From assembly GCF_035222375.1 (NCBI RefSeq), contig NC_085888.1, positions 2,852,001 to 2,916,000 of the forward strand: 64,000 nucleotides of DNA. The letters are read 5' to 3'. The notes under the pieces are model-generated. The model was given only the letters and a program-made list of their open reading frames with translations, made no database searches and was not told where the DNA came from. This document shows positions 10,185-21,190 of the stretch, piece after piece (position 1 is the stretch's first letter; the number at the start of each line of letters is the position of its first letter). Position numbers and translations under genes: made by a program. This stretch comes from Podospora pseudocomata. Taxonomy: Eukaryota; Ascomycota; Sordariomycetes; Sordariales; Podosporaceae.

Positions 10185-13100
10185 TTAGGCTTCATGCGTT
10201 TCCTGCGAATCAATAATCGAGTCCTGATAATCCCCTATATTCCGATAGGTCTGCAGCTCTTGTGGCTGTGATGCTGTTGAGGGCACTTGTGGTCTTGACC
10301 AGAATCGTGGCTGCGATCTCAAGATAGGGAGACCGGATGCGTCTGTCTCGAGTGCAGGGGATAATGATCTACGGCGTCTTCGTATGCCATAGTCTTCTGC
10401 GTTTGCGGGCTGGGGCTGGCTTGACGTCCATGAACCGGCGCTGTTTGGCAGCGGGGTCCTTTCTTCTGGGCTGGGTCTCTGAGGTCCTCCGAGTGTTGAA
10501 CTGTTAGTTTGGCCAGCTGCCTGTAAGGCAGTCTGTCCTTGCTGAGGACCTGTTGACTTGGGTGGCTGATCTGGTGAGTCCGGTTCCAAACTGAGGGTTC
10601 TTGAGCCCCCTAGGGCAGAGATGGGGTGCTCATCAGGCGCTGCTAACGGAGTCGTCTTGCTTCGCGTGGCTCGAGAACCGCCGCTCGCTGGAGCCTTCCT
10701 CTTGGCCAGACGCTTTGTCGCTGGCTTGACAGTGGTGGCCACCGGTGTTGGCCGAGTTGGTGTCGGAATGTTTGGAACAATGTGCTGGATACCCAAAGGA
10801 GCCGGACTGGTGCCAGCCTCAGTAACGCCAGCAATGTTCTCTTGGCTCAACCTACCAGAGGAAGCGCTTCGGGTTACGCGCCTCAAGACTGACTTGGGTT
10901 GGAGAGCTTCCCTTCTTCGAATCTTCTCCTGGTCTACTGTTGGCGGAACCGGGTCCGGTTCGCTCATGGGGGTTCGGATAACAACTCGCCGTCTTTGGGA
11001 TCCAGGATCATTCGATGGGCTGGAGAGAGGAGTGGCAGATGCACCACCCAGCAGCGTGCCGGGGCTCTCTCCCGTCAGGGATCCGGGGCTCCCAAGCAAA
11101 GTGGTACTATCGTCCATGTTGGCTGTTTCTACCTCCACTCGCGGGCGTTCTTGACGAGAGATGGCAGCCTGCCCCGATGAGTCCTGTGATTGGGAATGCT
11201 CCGATGAAGGTTCCGTATTGAGCGCCTTTAGCCTCTGCGAGAGTGCAAGCTGGGCCAGTGTATGTAAGACGCAGGCTTTGATCTCCTCGACCTTCCCATG
11301 CGCAAACTGTTCTCTAATAGCATCCGTAGGGTGCCCATATTGCCGGGCCCAATCCATCAACCCGGAAGCCATAGCTTCGCACCGAACACGTTGATGATCA
11401 CGCTCGCTTGATAGCTCAGCGACTGCCTTTCTCGCTGCATCTCTCTCAGCTTCCAGCGAAGTTACCCGAGCTTTCAGATCCTCAATCTGCTGACTACGCT
11501 CTGCCAAACGCTCTGTGGACTCTTGAATGACTCTGTTCTTGGTAGCTTCCTCAGCTGCCAGCATCCCTTTCAATGAATCCACTAGATGCGAGTTGCGCTC
11601 CCTTTCTTGCTCCTTCTCTTGAACAACCTTCTCCAGGTGCTGCTGGGCTTGCTCCAAGAATTTTGTCGTGTCGGCAACGACCCGTTCCATCTCATCTCTG
11701 GCTTCGCGACGCGCGGTGTCAGATGCCTTCTGAACGGCCTCCAGAGTCGATTGTTGCCTTTCCTGAATCGCCTCCTCCAGCTTCCTGACCTCGGTGATCA
11801 GCTTGTCCCTGTGCTTTTGTGTCTCGGCCAATAGCCTCTGATCTGCCGACATGGTGCGCTCCATATCAATGCGAGTTTCACTCTGAGCAGTTTCCGTGGC
11901 ATTTCTGATCGCAGTCTGGTGCCGACTTTCATTCTCCTGAATTGTCCCCTTCAACATCTTGATTTCTCCAACCAAGGTATCTCTCTGTCTTTCAGTCTGC
12001 TGAAGCATCCTTCTGGTGTCTGCAATTATGCGTTCCATCTCAACTTTGACCTGGTTCCTCGCAGCTTCCGAAACCTGCTTGACGGTGATTTGGTTCGAGT
12101 GCTCCTGTTCCCGCAGGGCCTGGTTGAGCTTGGAGACTTCGATGCCAAATGTTCGTACCTCAGCGGAGTATGTCTCTCCCTTAGACCTAAGCTTGTCTTC
12201 GAGCTCTCTGATCGTGGCGGTCTTTAACTCGACCTCATCGCTGAACTTTTCATTCTCGTCTTCCAGCCGAGAGCCAATAACCTTCAGACGCTGAATTTCT
12301 TCTTGATCATTGCCATGCTGACTTTCCATGGCAGAAATATTCTGTTGGAGTGCGTCGATACGCTCACTTTGTTCCCTGGACTTTTGCTGCAAGGTCACAA
12401 TCTCTTGCTCGAGTGCTCCACAACGAGCCTTCTTCTCTTCAAGAAGGGTGGACAGTACGGCCTTCTCCTCCGCCTTGAGCGCCAGTTGTTGACCCATTGT
12501 GTCGAATTGGCTATCAAGACGCTGCAGGACCCTCCATACCTGTGTTTCGATGCAAGTTGACAGCTGACTGGTGGCATCGCTCACAGACTCTCGAGATACC
12601 AGCATCACTTCGAGCTTGGCATTGATGCTGGAGGAGACCAGTCAGCAAGGACAAATACACGGATATGAATGAACCTACTCGTCGAGGCTTTTGGCTTGTG
12701 TCTCTCCCAGACTAGTCGTCAGTTCAGGTTGGCCGACCACTGTCTGCGATACCTTCTCCAGCTGACAGGAGATGGAATCCAACCACTCATTAGTTTCCTT
12801 CGCGGATTCCTCACGTCGAGAGGACTCCTCCGTAATCAGTTCTCCAATGTTGCAGAGAACTTCCTCATTCTTGGCGGCAAGCTTCTCGAACCTTTCCGAT
12901 GAAGCTTGGATATCTTGTATTCTGGTAGACAAGCCACGAATTGTCTCCTGATCGCGGGCAATCTGATGATCCTTCTCTTCAACCTGTTGTGTTAGAGTAC
13001 GTATTTTTTCGTACACTACAGAAAGTCAGCCAGTAATCATGGATGTAAGATGGTTTAGAGACCCACGCTCGGAAGACTCTCTCTTGTTCTGAGCAATGTC

Positions 13101-14798
13101 CTGATGCACTCGTTCCATGAGCGCTTTGCGAACTTTTTCGCCTTTCTGGGCAACTGCCTCTGCCTCGGATATCCTGGCTGATGCAATGTTGCGCACTTCG
13201 GTGATCGTCTCCTCACACCGCGACTTGGTGTCATTGTACAGAGCTCGCTGTTCTTCAATAATACTGTTGCATCGAGATTTGAACGCAGCAAACTTTTCTG
13301 CCAGCGTTGTGTTTTGCTGCTCAAAGTTCTCAAGCTTGGTGTGCAATTCCACAATGCGAGCATCTTTTTCAGCTTCAGATGCTTGAAGATTCTCTATCTC
13401 CTTGGACTTCTCGATGCTTCGTGCAACAAGAGCGGAGGACTCCTCCGCCGCCCTCTCCAGCTCCAGCTTCAGGGACTTGATACTCTCGCGGTAGCGTTCC
13501 CGTTGCTTCAGCAAGGCGGTCTCCTGATCCATATTGAACTCGTTGAGCACTTCAGCCATGTTACTGGCAAATTTGTGGCGCACACGGACGGTTTGTTGCT
13601 TCAGCTCAGGGCTGGATGTGACGGACTTGGCTGATGATTTCTCTGACCTAAGGAAATGTTGATGCTGGGCCTTTCTTGTGTCCGGTGCATCTCTGCGTCT
13701 TGATATGTTTGAACTGTGCGACTGAGCACGTACATTCCGCATGGATTCATCCACCTTTCGCATGGTTTCTGCCTTCCTGCTTGCTGAGTTCGTCTTTCGA
13801 AATGGTTTGATGGCTGGCTGCATTCGGTGTCGATGGGCCGGCCGATCACCCGGGTGTCGGTGGCTGCGAGACCCTCGAGAGCTGCGAGAATCACCTGTGG
13901 TGTGCTTTGGAGCCGAAGGATGGATAGGTGTCTTCTTCACTTGGGGTGTTACCTGCGGCGATGAAATTGCGAAATCACTCGGCAACGGATGATGTTGTGG
14001 AACATATTGATCAGGCATCTCGGCGTAGTACTCCGCATTGTTATCGAAACCGTAGTCTTCGTCATCATATCCCGGGTCGGTAGCCATTGCGTTGAGCTTG
14101 ACAGGTGAGGTGACATCAATAATTGAAGGTTCGGCACCATGGACAGTGCTCACTGCGTCCTCAACATATGCTGGCTGAGGATACGTCACATGAGCAGTTG
14201 AGACCTTGGGAGAAGGCAGATCGGGAAACGGGTGTGGTTGAAATGGCGGGTGTGGCGAGGGTTGTTTGGGCCCGTGGGAAGCTGGATCATTGTTGCGAAA
14301 GTCACCGTTATCAGGGAACGGACGAAAGCTCTGGATAGGGGATACTCTTCGGGCGTCCAATGGGTTGGGAATGACCCTATTCCGTCGGTTGCGGCCAGAG
14401 AACCGCGTTAGTCCGGGCTTCCCTTCGATGGTAGGGAACTTGGGTATATGAGCCTGCGGAGGGGCTTTGATATGCTGTTCATGTAGGCCAGTCGGCGTGG
14501 TTGGCTTTCCAGGAGAGCGTGCTGTAAACCGGTTGGGGACGACAGTGACAGGAGGGCCGTATGAGAAACTCTTGGTGGCATCTGGCTCGGTGGAAGGGTC
14601 TTCCGGGATCTGCGGAAGCTTACCGTTCTCGATATCAGTCAAATCAACGATGTTCTTGGGATTGGCTGGCTTCTCTGCTGATAGCGTTGGCTCCGTATTC
14701 GGGGACTGTCCGTCGTTCGGGGAGCTGTCAAATGGTTTCCGGGTCATCTGGCCACGCCCGTGGGATGTATCGAATTCGGTGGGAAAAGGCTGCTCCAT
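10185..14798 (-). CDS. Large coiled-coil protein of unknown function (1,503 residues)
   Basis: The exons are 14798-13067, 13015-12679 and 12627-10185, joined by two 51-base introns (GTGGGT and GTAGGT donors; TAG and CAG acceptors). All junctions keep frame. Residues 1 to about 400 are disordered and rich in P, S, H and R. A conserved-looking entry segment (FASNMAEVLNEFNMDQETAL) opens a coiled coil that runs to about residue 1,110. The last 390 residues are again disordered, rich in S, T and P with basic patches. Inside the coil three copies of a 58-residue unit start at MERIIAD, MERTMSAD and MERVVAD. I see no enzymatic domain, signal peptide or membrane segment. The length and layout suggest a cytoskeletal, spindle-pole or chromosome-associated scaffold, but that is only inference. 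I cannot name the family. Confidence 0.85.
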
Positions 14799-17126
14799 GG
14801 TGTTGATGGTGTCTGGGAAACGAGAAGGGTGTTGGATTGGCCAGCAAGTCCTAAGGCCTGATACATCCAGTCAAGAGGAGGACTCCAGGCCCAGCACAGA
14901 AATTAGTAGGGAGTATGTTACACAGATGATGTACTCAAGAGTGAGAAAGGGGTCAAATGGCGATTGTCTCCTGCATGGATGATACCGCCCAGGCTTGTGG
15001 ATTGTTGACGCCGTTGATTGACAGTTGCACTCTGGATGAGCGAATGGAAGGGGGACATGGAAGAATTTGGCAGAGGCAAAATTGAACAAGAGCGTGACTT
15101 CCTTCAGTAGCCTCTTGCCTGTCCCTGCACTTCAAGTTGTCGTGCCTTCCCAGCAGGGAGACCGGAGCTCGGGCGACCCCCGCCATCGGACCCTTTTTCT
15201 GCCTGAAACTTCGGGAAGCCATGAAATATGTATTCCGGTGGCATTTAATAAATCAAGAAAAACTTCCAAGTCCGATGCCATATTTGCGCTGTGAGGTCGA
15301 AGGCGGCAGAATGAGTGGTCTGGTGTGAGGTAAGGACTTGAGATACAATCAGAACTCATCTCCGAGGCAAGTTGGTTATTTCCCACGATCGATAGTTAGA
15401 GTTATTCTCTGTTCACGAGGTTATGGATGAGGGAGTTCATAGACAGTTTACCCCTGAACCATGATGCTCCCCCCCTGATTTTGCACCTCTCGAAAAGAAA
15501 ACAAACGGGCGGCGTTGACAGGGAAATGATAGTGGGGTAACGCCAAGGGGCATGTTCGACAATGTTGCCGAAAATAGAACCATGCTTGTCAACCCTCTTC
15601 CTTCATGCCATCTGCAACAGCAAGAGAGTGTCCCGGAAAACCTAAAACTTCATGTTTCTTTGACGGTCTGTCGAAGCGCTCATGGAAGCCCAGTAGACTG
15701 TTTGCCGCCGGGAATCCTACCAAGCCCGACAGCCCCGACTCTGAAGCAAAGCGGCAAACGACACACTCTCCAGCCACAGACCCAGTCCTTCTTATTCCAA
15801 AAATGCGACAAGAACAACACCACAGTCAGCACTGGATTCTCGTGATGAGAGCAAAAAGAAAAAAAAGTTGAACAGAATGTGAGGTTCGGATAAGAGTGAG
15901 GGGTACACTGTGACAAGCAGCCATCACTACCACCTCTTCAAGTGAGCTATTGGTGTGATATGCCAAGGCTCTTTACAGCATCACACATGCCTTGGTGACA
16001 TCCAGTCAAAAGACAGCATCTCGATAGGTGTGATGTGATTTGGAGCGGGTTTCTACACAGAGAATGGCATGATTTGATCGCTCACATTTAGCACAAGGTA
16101 GGTACATAGAGCCATCTATGCGAACCGTTCAGCAAAATCGACTTTGGTCTCACTTCAACATCGCAGGCTTGCGGTCTCAATTGACGTTATCCATCAACCA
16201 CGCCTCATATTCAGGTACCATCACCATCACCATGCAAGATCTCGCCCTGCAATTGCCACCACTATGCACATGTGCCCAAACGGCGCTTCGTTTTCTTTTC
16301 CTTTTCTTCACGAGGGTGAAGTCCCTCGAGCGCTCGAGCCGCCCACCCCTCTTGCCCATTCCCTCCTCCCATTCGTCGGCCCATCGATCTCCCCCTGAGC
16401 CCCTGTCACCTCTTCCCACCCTACAGCCCGCCAAGACATCCAAAAGACCAGGGTCCAGGCTACAAGCCCGGGCGCTTGCAAGTCCAATGAGATGCAACCT
16501 TTACTTTGAAACCTTCCGATATGCATGTCAGTTGCTATACAAAGCCCTCTGTGCTTCGCAAGTGCCGAGTGAGTTCACCTCCCATGTGGGGAAACTCCAG
16601 TTCACTACCAGGGGAGTTATGCAGCAGGCGTCACAGTCACCTCTTCCTCTCCTTGCGTAGTGAGGAAGAACTGATAGGTGATAGGTGATAGGTGATAGGT
16701 AGCGAGAAAAGGGTGGTGGTGTTCATGCTATAATACCAAAATCCCCATCCTATACAGGACAAGTGATGGAAGGTCGATCTCTGCTTGGCCCCCTCCCCCC
16801 CGTCTTCCACCCAAGCACCCCTGATGTCTCTTCCCGCCGTCGTCGGGCAGTGTGTTGCTGCTCAGTCCTAAATACCGGCCCCTACCCTCACTAAGCCGCA
16901 CACCTGCGGCGCTTCCGCCTTTTTTTCTTTTCTTCCCCTTCTCATATTCTGGTGTTTGTACAATCCCGGCTGCTGCCTTTTCTTTCCAATCTATCTAGTT
17001 CTGTGAATAACCTCATCTATCCAACTCTCGCGCTGCTGGTCGCGCATTTCATACCTCCCTCCCGAAACCGAGATAGTTCTTTTGAGAAGACACGAACAAC
17101 AGCGGAGCAAAAGCACAACAGCAAAT
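14799..17126. other. Intergenic region upstream of the coiled-coil gene and the small membrane protein gene
   Basis: This 2.3 kb divergent interval contains short unconvincing reading frames only. It carries four copies of a heptamer at 16673-16700. The last 200 bases before 17127 are CT-rich and then A-rich, like a fungal core promoter and 5' UTR. Confidence 0.5.
16673..16700. repeat. Four perfect tandem copies of GATAGGT
   Basis: The 7-base unit GATAGGT is repeated four times without a mismatch, about 430 bases upstream of the small membrane protein gene. GATA cores are bound by fungal GATA factors, but no functional claim can be made from the sequence alone. Confidence 0.8.
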
Positions 17127-17658
17127 ATGGCACCCCACCCTCAAACAGACAACTCCCCCTTCCCCCTAACCCCGACCGAAGACGACGTCGCCGGCCACGG
17201 CACCCCAGACGATGGCTCCCTCGCCGGCGCGAGCGGCACCTCCTCAGGCGGCATCACCATCTCTAGGGGTGCCCTCGTAGCCATCATCGTTGTCGTCGTC
17301 GTGGTTGCTTTAGCAGGGAGCATGTTTCCCCTTTCCTCACCCCAACCCCCCCCTTTTCTGATCATCACTAACATCTCCCGCAGTCGCCTCCTCAGTCCTC
17401 TTCTACGTCGCCAAAAAGCGCGAGTGGACCGTCAAGGAAACGATTCGCCGTTCCGCAAGAAAGGTCGTCACCGCCCTCACCCCACGCCGCTCCGAGTTCC
17501 CTCGCAGCGTCAAAGAAGGCGGCGGGAGCAGGAACGGAAGGGTAAAGCTCGATGACGTCCCGCCTACCCCTAGACTTACGCCTGAACGCCTGGAAGATTT
17601 GGAAAAGGGGCTCGAGGGGAAGAAGAGGAATAAAAAGTCAAACTTTAGCCGGAAGTAG
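17127..17658 (+). CDS. Small single-pass membrane protein with a GC-AG intron (155 residues)
   Basis: The exons are 17127-17319 and 17384-17658. The N-terminal 45 residues are acidic and G/S-rich with no signal peptide. A transmembrane helix spans the splice junction (ALVAIIVVVVVVALAG joined to IASSVLFYVA). It is followed by a basic KKREW block, a second basic block (TIRRSARKVVTALTPRRSEF) and an E/K-rich tail ending SNFSRK. The intron starts with GCATGT and ends CCCGCAG, with a CACTAAC branch site. Only this GC donor restores the frame that gives a continuous helix and the basic tail; the nearby GT (GTTTCC) leads to an arginine-rich frame that looks non-coding. The topology is probably N-out/C-in. 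The function is unknown. Confidence 0.8.
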
Positions 17659-17898
17659 AGGTCAGGCGTAGGGAGGGATGAGGCGATGTGAGAGAGAGGG
17701 ATAGAGAAGGAGTAGCTGGGATTATGAGGCGGGTAGACGATGATTCGGGAAAGGGTTATGGTTGGACAAGGAACGGATTTCGACACCATTTTGCATCATG
17801 AGGCTCTCACTCGATGCAAACAACAGACAGATATCATGTACCAATATCGCTTGTATAATAAACAACAACAGCTATAAAACCTCAGGGTATCTGACCAT

Positions 17899-19913
17899 CT
17901 ACATTTTCCGGAACACGTTACTGCTCGCACTCCTCCTCCCATCATCCCTCCTCTTCCCCTCCGGCCTCGGCGGCGGCGGCTCCTGCTTCTTCTTCTTGGA
18001 CTCCGGCACAAACGTGATCGCCTGCTCACCCACAATCTCCTTCTTCCCAGCCAACCTCGACTCCCTGGTATCCTTCTGCGTCCTATCCCCAAACGCAAGA
18101 TCCTTAATCTTCCCACCGCGAGGAGCAGTCGACGAAGAAACCTGCATAACCACCTCGTCCTTGCTCTTCTTCTTGGGCTTTTCCTCCTCCTCAGATTCGC
18201 TACCACTAAAGTCCGTCGAGTTGGCATCCGCCATGTCAATATCTTGTTGTTGACCAGGCTTGCCACCAACAACAGTGCTGGGGTTAAGAGACCTGAACTC
18301 CCTGCTGAGCTCATCAACCTTGAACTCCTCATCCTCAAATAACTTCGCGAAACGTTCGTCACCCAGGATCCCAGCTTCGGGGTCCACCTTGCCTCTGTTT
18401 TCCTGTCTCTGGAGCACCTTGTCGGCAAGTTTCTGGTTGACCTTGACCTTCTTGGTGCCTCTGATTCTGCTGCTGCGCTCCTTCTCGAGCTTCTCCTTGA
18501 CCCTCTTGGCGCGCTCCTCTTCCCAGATGTACGGGTTGGCAATAAGACGGGCTTGGTCGTAGAGCTTCGCATGCGCAAAGTAACCGTGCATATATGGCCG
18601 GAGAAGGTTGGTTTTGCCGATAAGATGGTCGAGGCTGAGCTCTCTGAGTTCTGGCAGGGTGAGGAACTTGTAGTTGTCGTAGGTCTCCGTCTGGGTCTCG
18701 TTCTCCATTTCGTGGACGAGGTTGTCGAGGAACGTACACCACTTGGGTGCGAGGCCGAGATTTGGAATAAAGAAGCTGTGCATGTGCTTGCCCTCGTTAG
18801 CCGTCAAGAGCATACCGGAATCTGGCACATGGACTACATCATTGAGGTCAACCATTGGCTCAATCGAGGTCCAGAGATCGCCGCTGTGTTCATCCCAGAT
18901 TTTGATAATTCTCTTGTCGGCCGAGAGAAGCTTGCGCTCCTCTGTGGGTGTCCTCATGTGAATCAGCTTCTTGATCGGAAGACCCATGCCCTGATCCTTC
19001 TTCATTAATGGACGCGGGTTTCTGAGGTCAAACACTCTGATCTGGCCCGTGCTCGTTCCCAAAGCCAGCGAAAGCCCATCGTTGCTGTAATCGAGTGCCG
19101 TGACCTCGCCGTCTTGGTTCCCCAAAACAGCCACGCGCCCCTTGCTGCGTGGATCGAAAAACTCAACGGTTCCAATTGTAGTACCGAAAGCACAGAGGCC
19201 GTGTGTCCTTTCCGCTACCGCCGCCACATTGACCGCACCAGCATGGATTCCACCCTGCAAACCGACACCCGCATCATCCTCTCCTACATCAACCTGCCAT
19301 GGGCGCAGGAACTGGCCACGCTCGAGATCTAACCGGAAGACATCGCCGAACCCCGAACCATCGGAGCTCACACCAACAGCTGGTACCAGCACCTCGGTGC
19401 TCTGTCTGAGATAGGCCAGATCTCTGCCGAATCTTGGAAGGCGAACATCGTAGTGGCAGCCCATAGGTGTGTGGAACTCGAGTGATCGATCGTTCTGCAG
19501 GTGAACACTCTTCGTATAATCGGAGCTGAGAAGCATGAACGTCGTATTTTCGGATTTGGTGTGGCGCGCAAAGGAAAGAGACAACTCGGCGGTCGAGTGA
19601 ACGTGGAACTGGGGCTTGTACGTGCCCGAGCTCATGATCCAGTTGCCATCCTCGCTGACCCGTATGCAGTTGCTTGCCTCCTCGAACTCGAATTCCTGAA
19701 GCAGCTCGAAATTATTGAGGTTCTCGGGGTCATATTTGGAGGATCTCTTCCTGCGGCGCGCAAGCCAGTCTGGCAGCGGCCGAGCTGTCGAGGGACCTGC
19801 GACGGTGTAGCTGATTTCGGTTAGTTCTGCTTGCAATTCCCTGAAAAAGAGGGATCGATAGAAAGAGAGATTGAAACTTACACGGGAACCGCTCCCGGAT
19901 TTGTCAGCTTCAT
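17899..19913 (-). CDS. ENP2: Ribosome biogenesis protein Enp2 (NOL10)
   Basis: Two exons, a 32-base exon 19913-19882 and 19810-17899, give 647 residues starting MKLTNPGAVPVYTVAG. A GTAAGT donor and a CTAAC branch site just before the acceptor support the junction. The first 370 or so residues form a WD40 propeller (for example FGTTIGTVEFFDPRSKGRV and LALGTSTGQIRVFDLRNPRP). Around residues 495-522 lies the NUC153 motif (DERFAKLFEDEEFKVDELSR). The C-terminus is very basic and acidic (SESEEEEKPKKKSK) and contains a PPPPRPEGKRR stretch. In yeast Enp2 is a nucleolar 40S/90S pre-ribosome factor. The gene converges on the small membrane protein gene, 240 bases away. Confidence 0.94.
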
Positions 19914-21190
19914 GGTATGTGGTGATGCTGCAGGTAAAGAAAAGAAATCTCGTCGCAAAGGCTCTGGGATGGACTTGGGTTGGCTCTGGGGGGGCAGAAA
20001 CCAAAAAGTTTCAATCGTTGGGGCCCGAAACGGAAGGCGGACAGAATTCTTCTGCTGCACGGTCCATGGAGTTTGCACTCCTCTAGCGCCGGAAATCTCC
20101 GTTCCCAGCGTTCAAAGGTGGGTCAAAACGGTGACAGTTGAAGGTGGGTCTTGAATCTTGAAGCTTGTTTTATCCCCGCCTGTTTTTAAGTGTCTTGAAG
20201 ACTTGAGGACATAGGCCCTTATTGAGCCGCAGTAATGGGTTCTGTTGTCAGTAATGGGTTCTGTTGTTAGAGAGCGAGAGGATGTCCATGGTGTATCATG
20301 AGTCTATCACCTGCTCATGTTTTGGTGTCTCTCCCTCAGCTACTCTAGACTCTGGACTGTGGCTTGCTGTAGCGTGAGCCATGTATGTTTGACAACAGCT
20401 GGTATCTCCATAGCTGTAAAGAAAGCTATGAAACTCAATACTCTAGATAAAACGTAGTTTTTTCAACATAGAAGAACACGATAAATAGTAGAAGTGAGCG
20501 AGCATTGATGAGACCCAGATTGGTCATGCCCCCATGTGCTACCCATGCAGGCTCGGTGGGGCAGTGGACTTGGCGCAGCTAGTCCCTCTCCGCCATATCG
20601 GGTACGGGGGACCTGTGCAGCATCTGTACAACGACGCAAGAACAGCCTGAAGTTGCACCAGGCCCTCCGACACCAGCGCCCTCTCTCAACCTCATCGCAT
20701 CGAGGCCCCGATCGATTCCATCGCGAACACCCTTCTGGGATACCGCCCCGAGCTATACTGCAATACCACCCCGAATTGGCCCGCAACAGGACCCGTGTTG
20801 CCACGCGCCGCCCGTCGACTGATTCGAGAACCGAGACCACGAAACCCCATTTGCGCAATCTGCACCTTTTCATGTCTCTGGCCACGAGGAGCCCGTGATT
20901 CGCGGAGACGCCCTCAACATCCCGGGGCTCCTCCGCTGCTGCCATGGAGCTCGGCACTCCGTCACATAGAGCACCAAGTCATCCATCGAAACTGTCTCCC
21001 GCTGCTGCCCCCGGGAGACCACACCGTCCCATACTGCCCGACAACACCCTCGCACCGCCCATTCTCGTCGCTTGATCCGGATGGTGCTTTCTGCGCATGT
21101 CCAGGCTTACCACACGACCGCTTCTCCGACGTCAGCCTTGGGTGGACGCTGCTCCCCCTGTGACGCGACGCCTTGTGCGACACCACCGAT
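19914..21190. promoter_or_regulatory. Divergent promoter region, enp2 / med13
   Basis: This interval is 1,277 bases long between two divergent start codons. The half near med13 is C-rich and resembles a long 5' UTR. At 20235-20268 the phrase GTAATGGGTTCTGTTGT is repeated in tandem, the two copies separated by a single C. I see no other gene. Confidence 0.5.

Noticed and set aside
16118-16660. 180-codon open frame on the plus strand
   Set aside because: Low-complexity S/P/L composition, no domain, no splice logic, and it lies in an ordinary promoter-like region.
20536-21163. Overlapping plus-strand frames upstream of med13
   Set aside because: Composition is that of a C-rich leader; no conserved segment and no ATG context. 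I treat it as 5' UTR or promoter.
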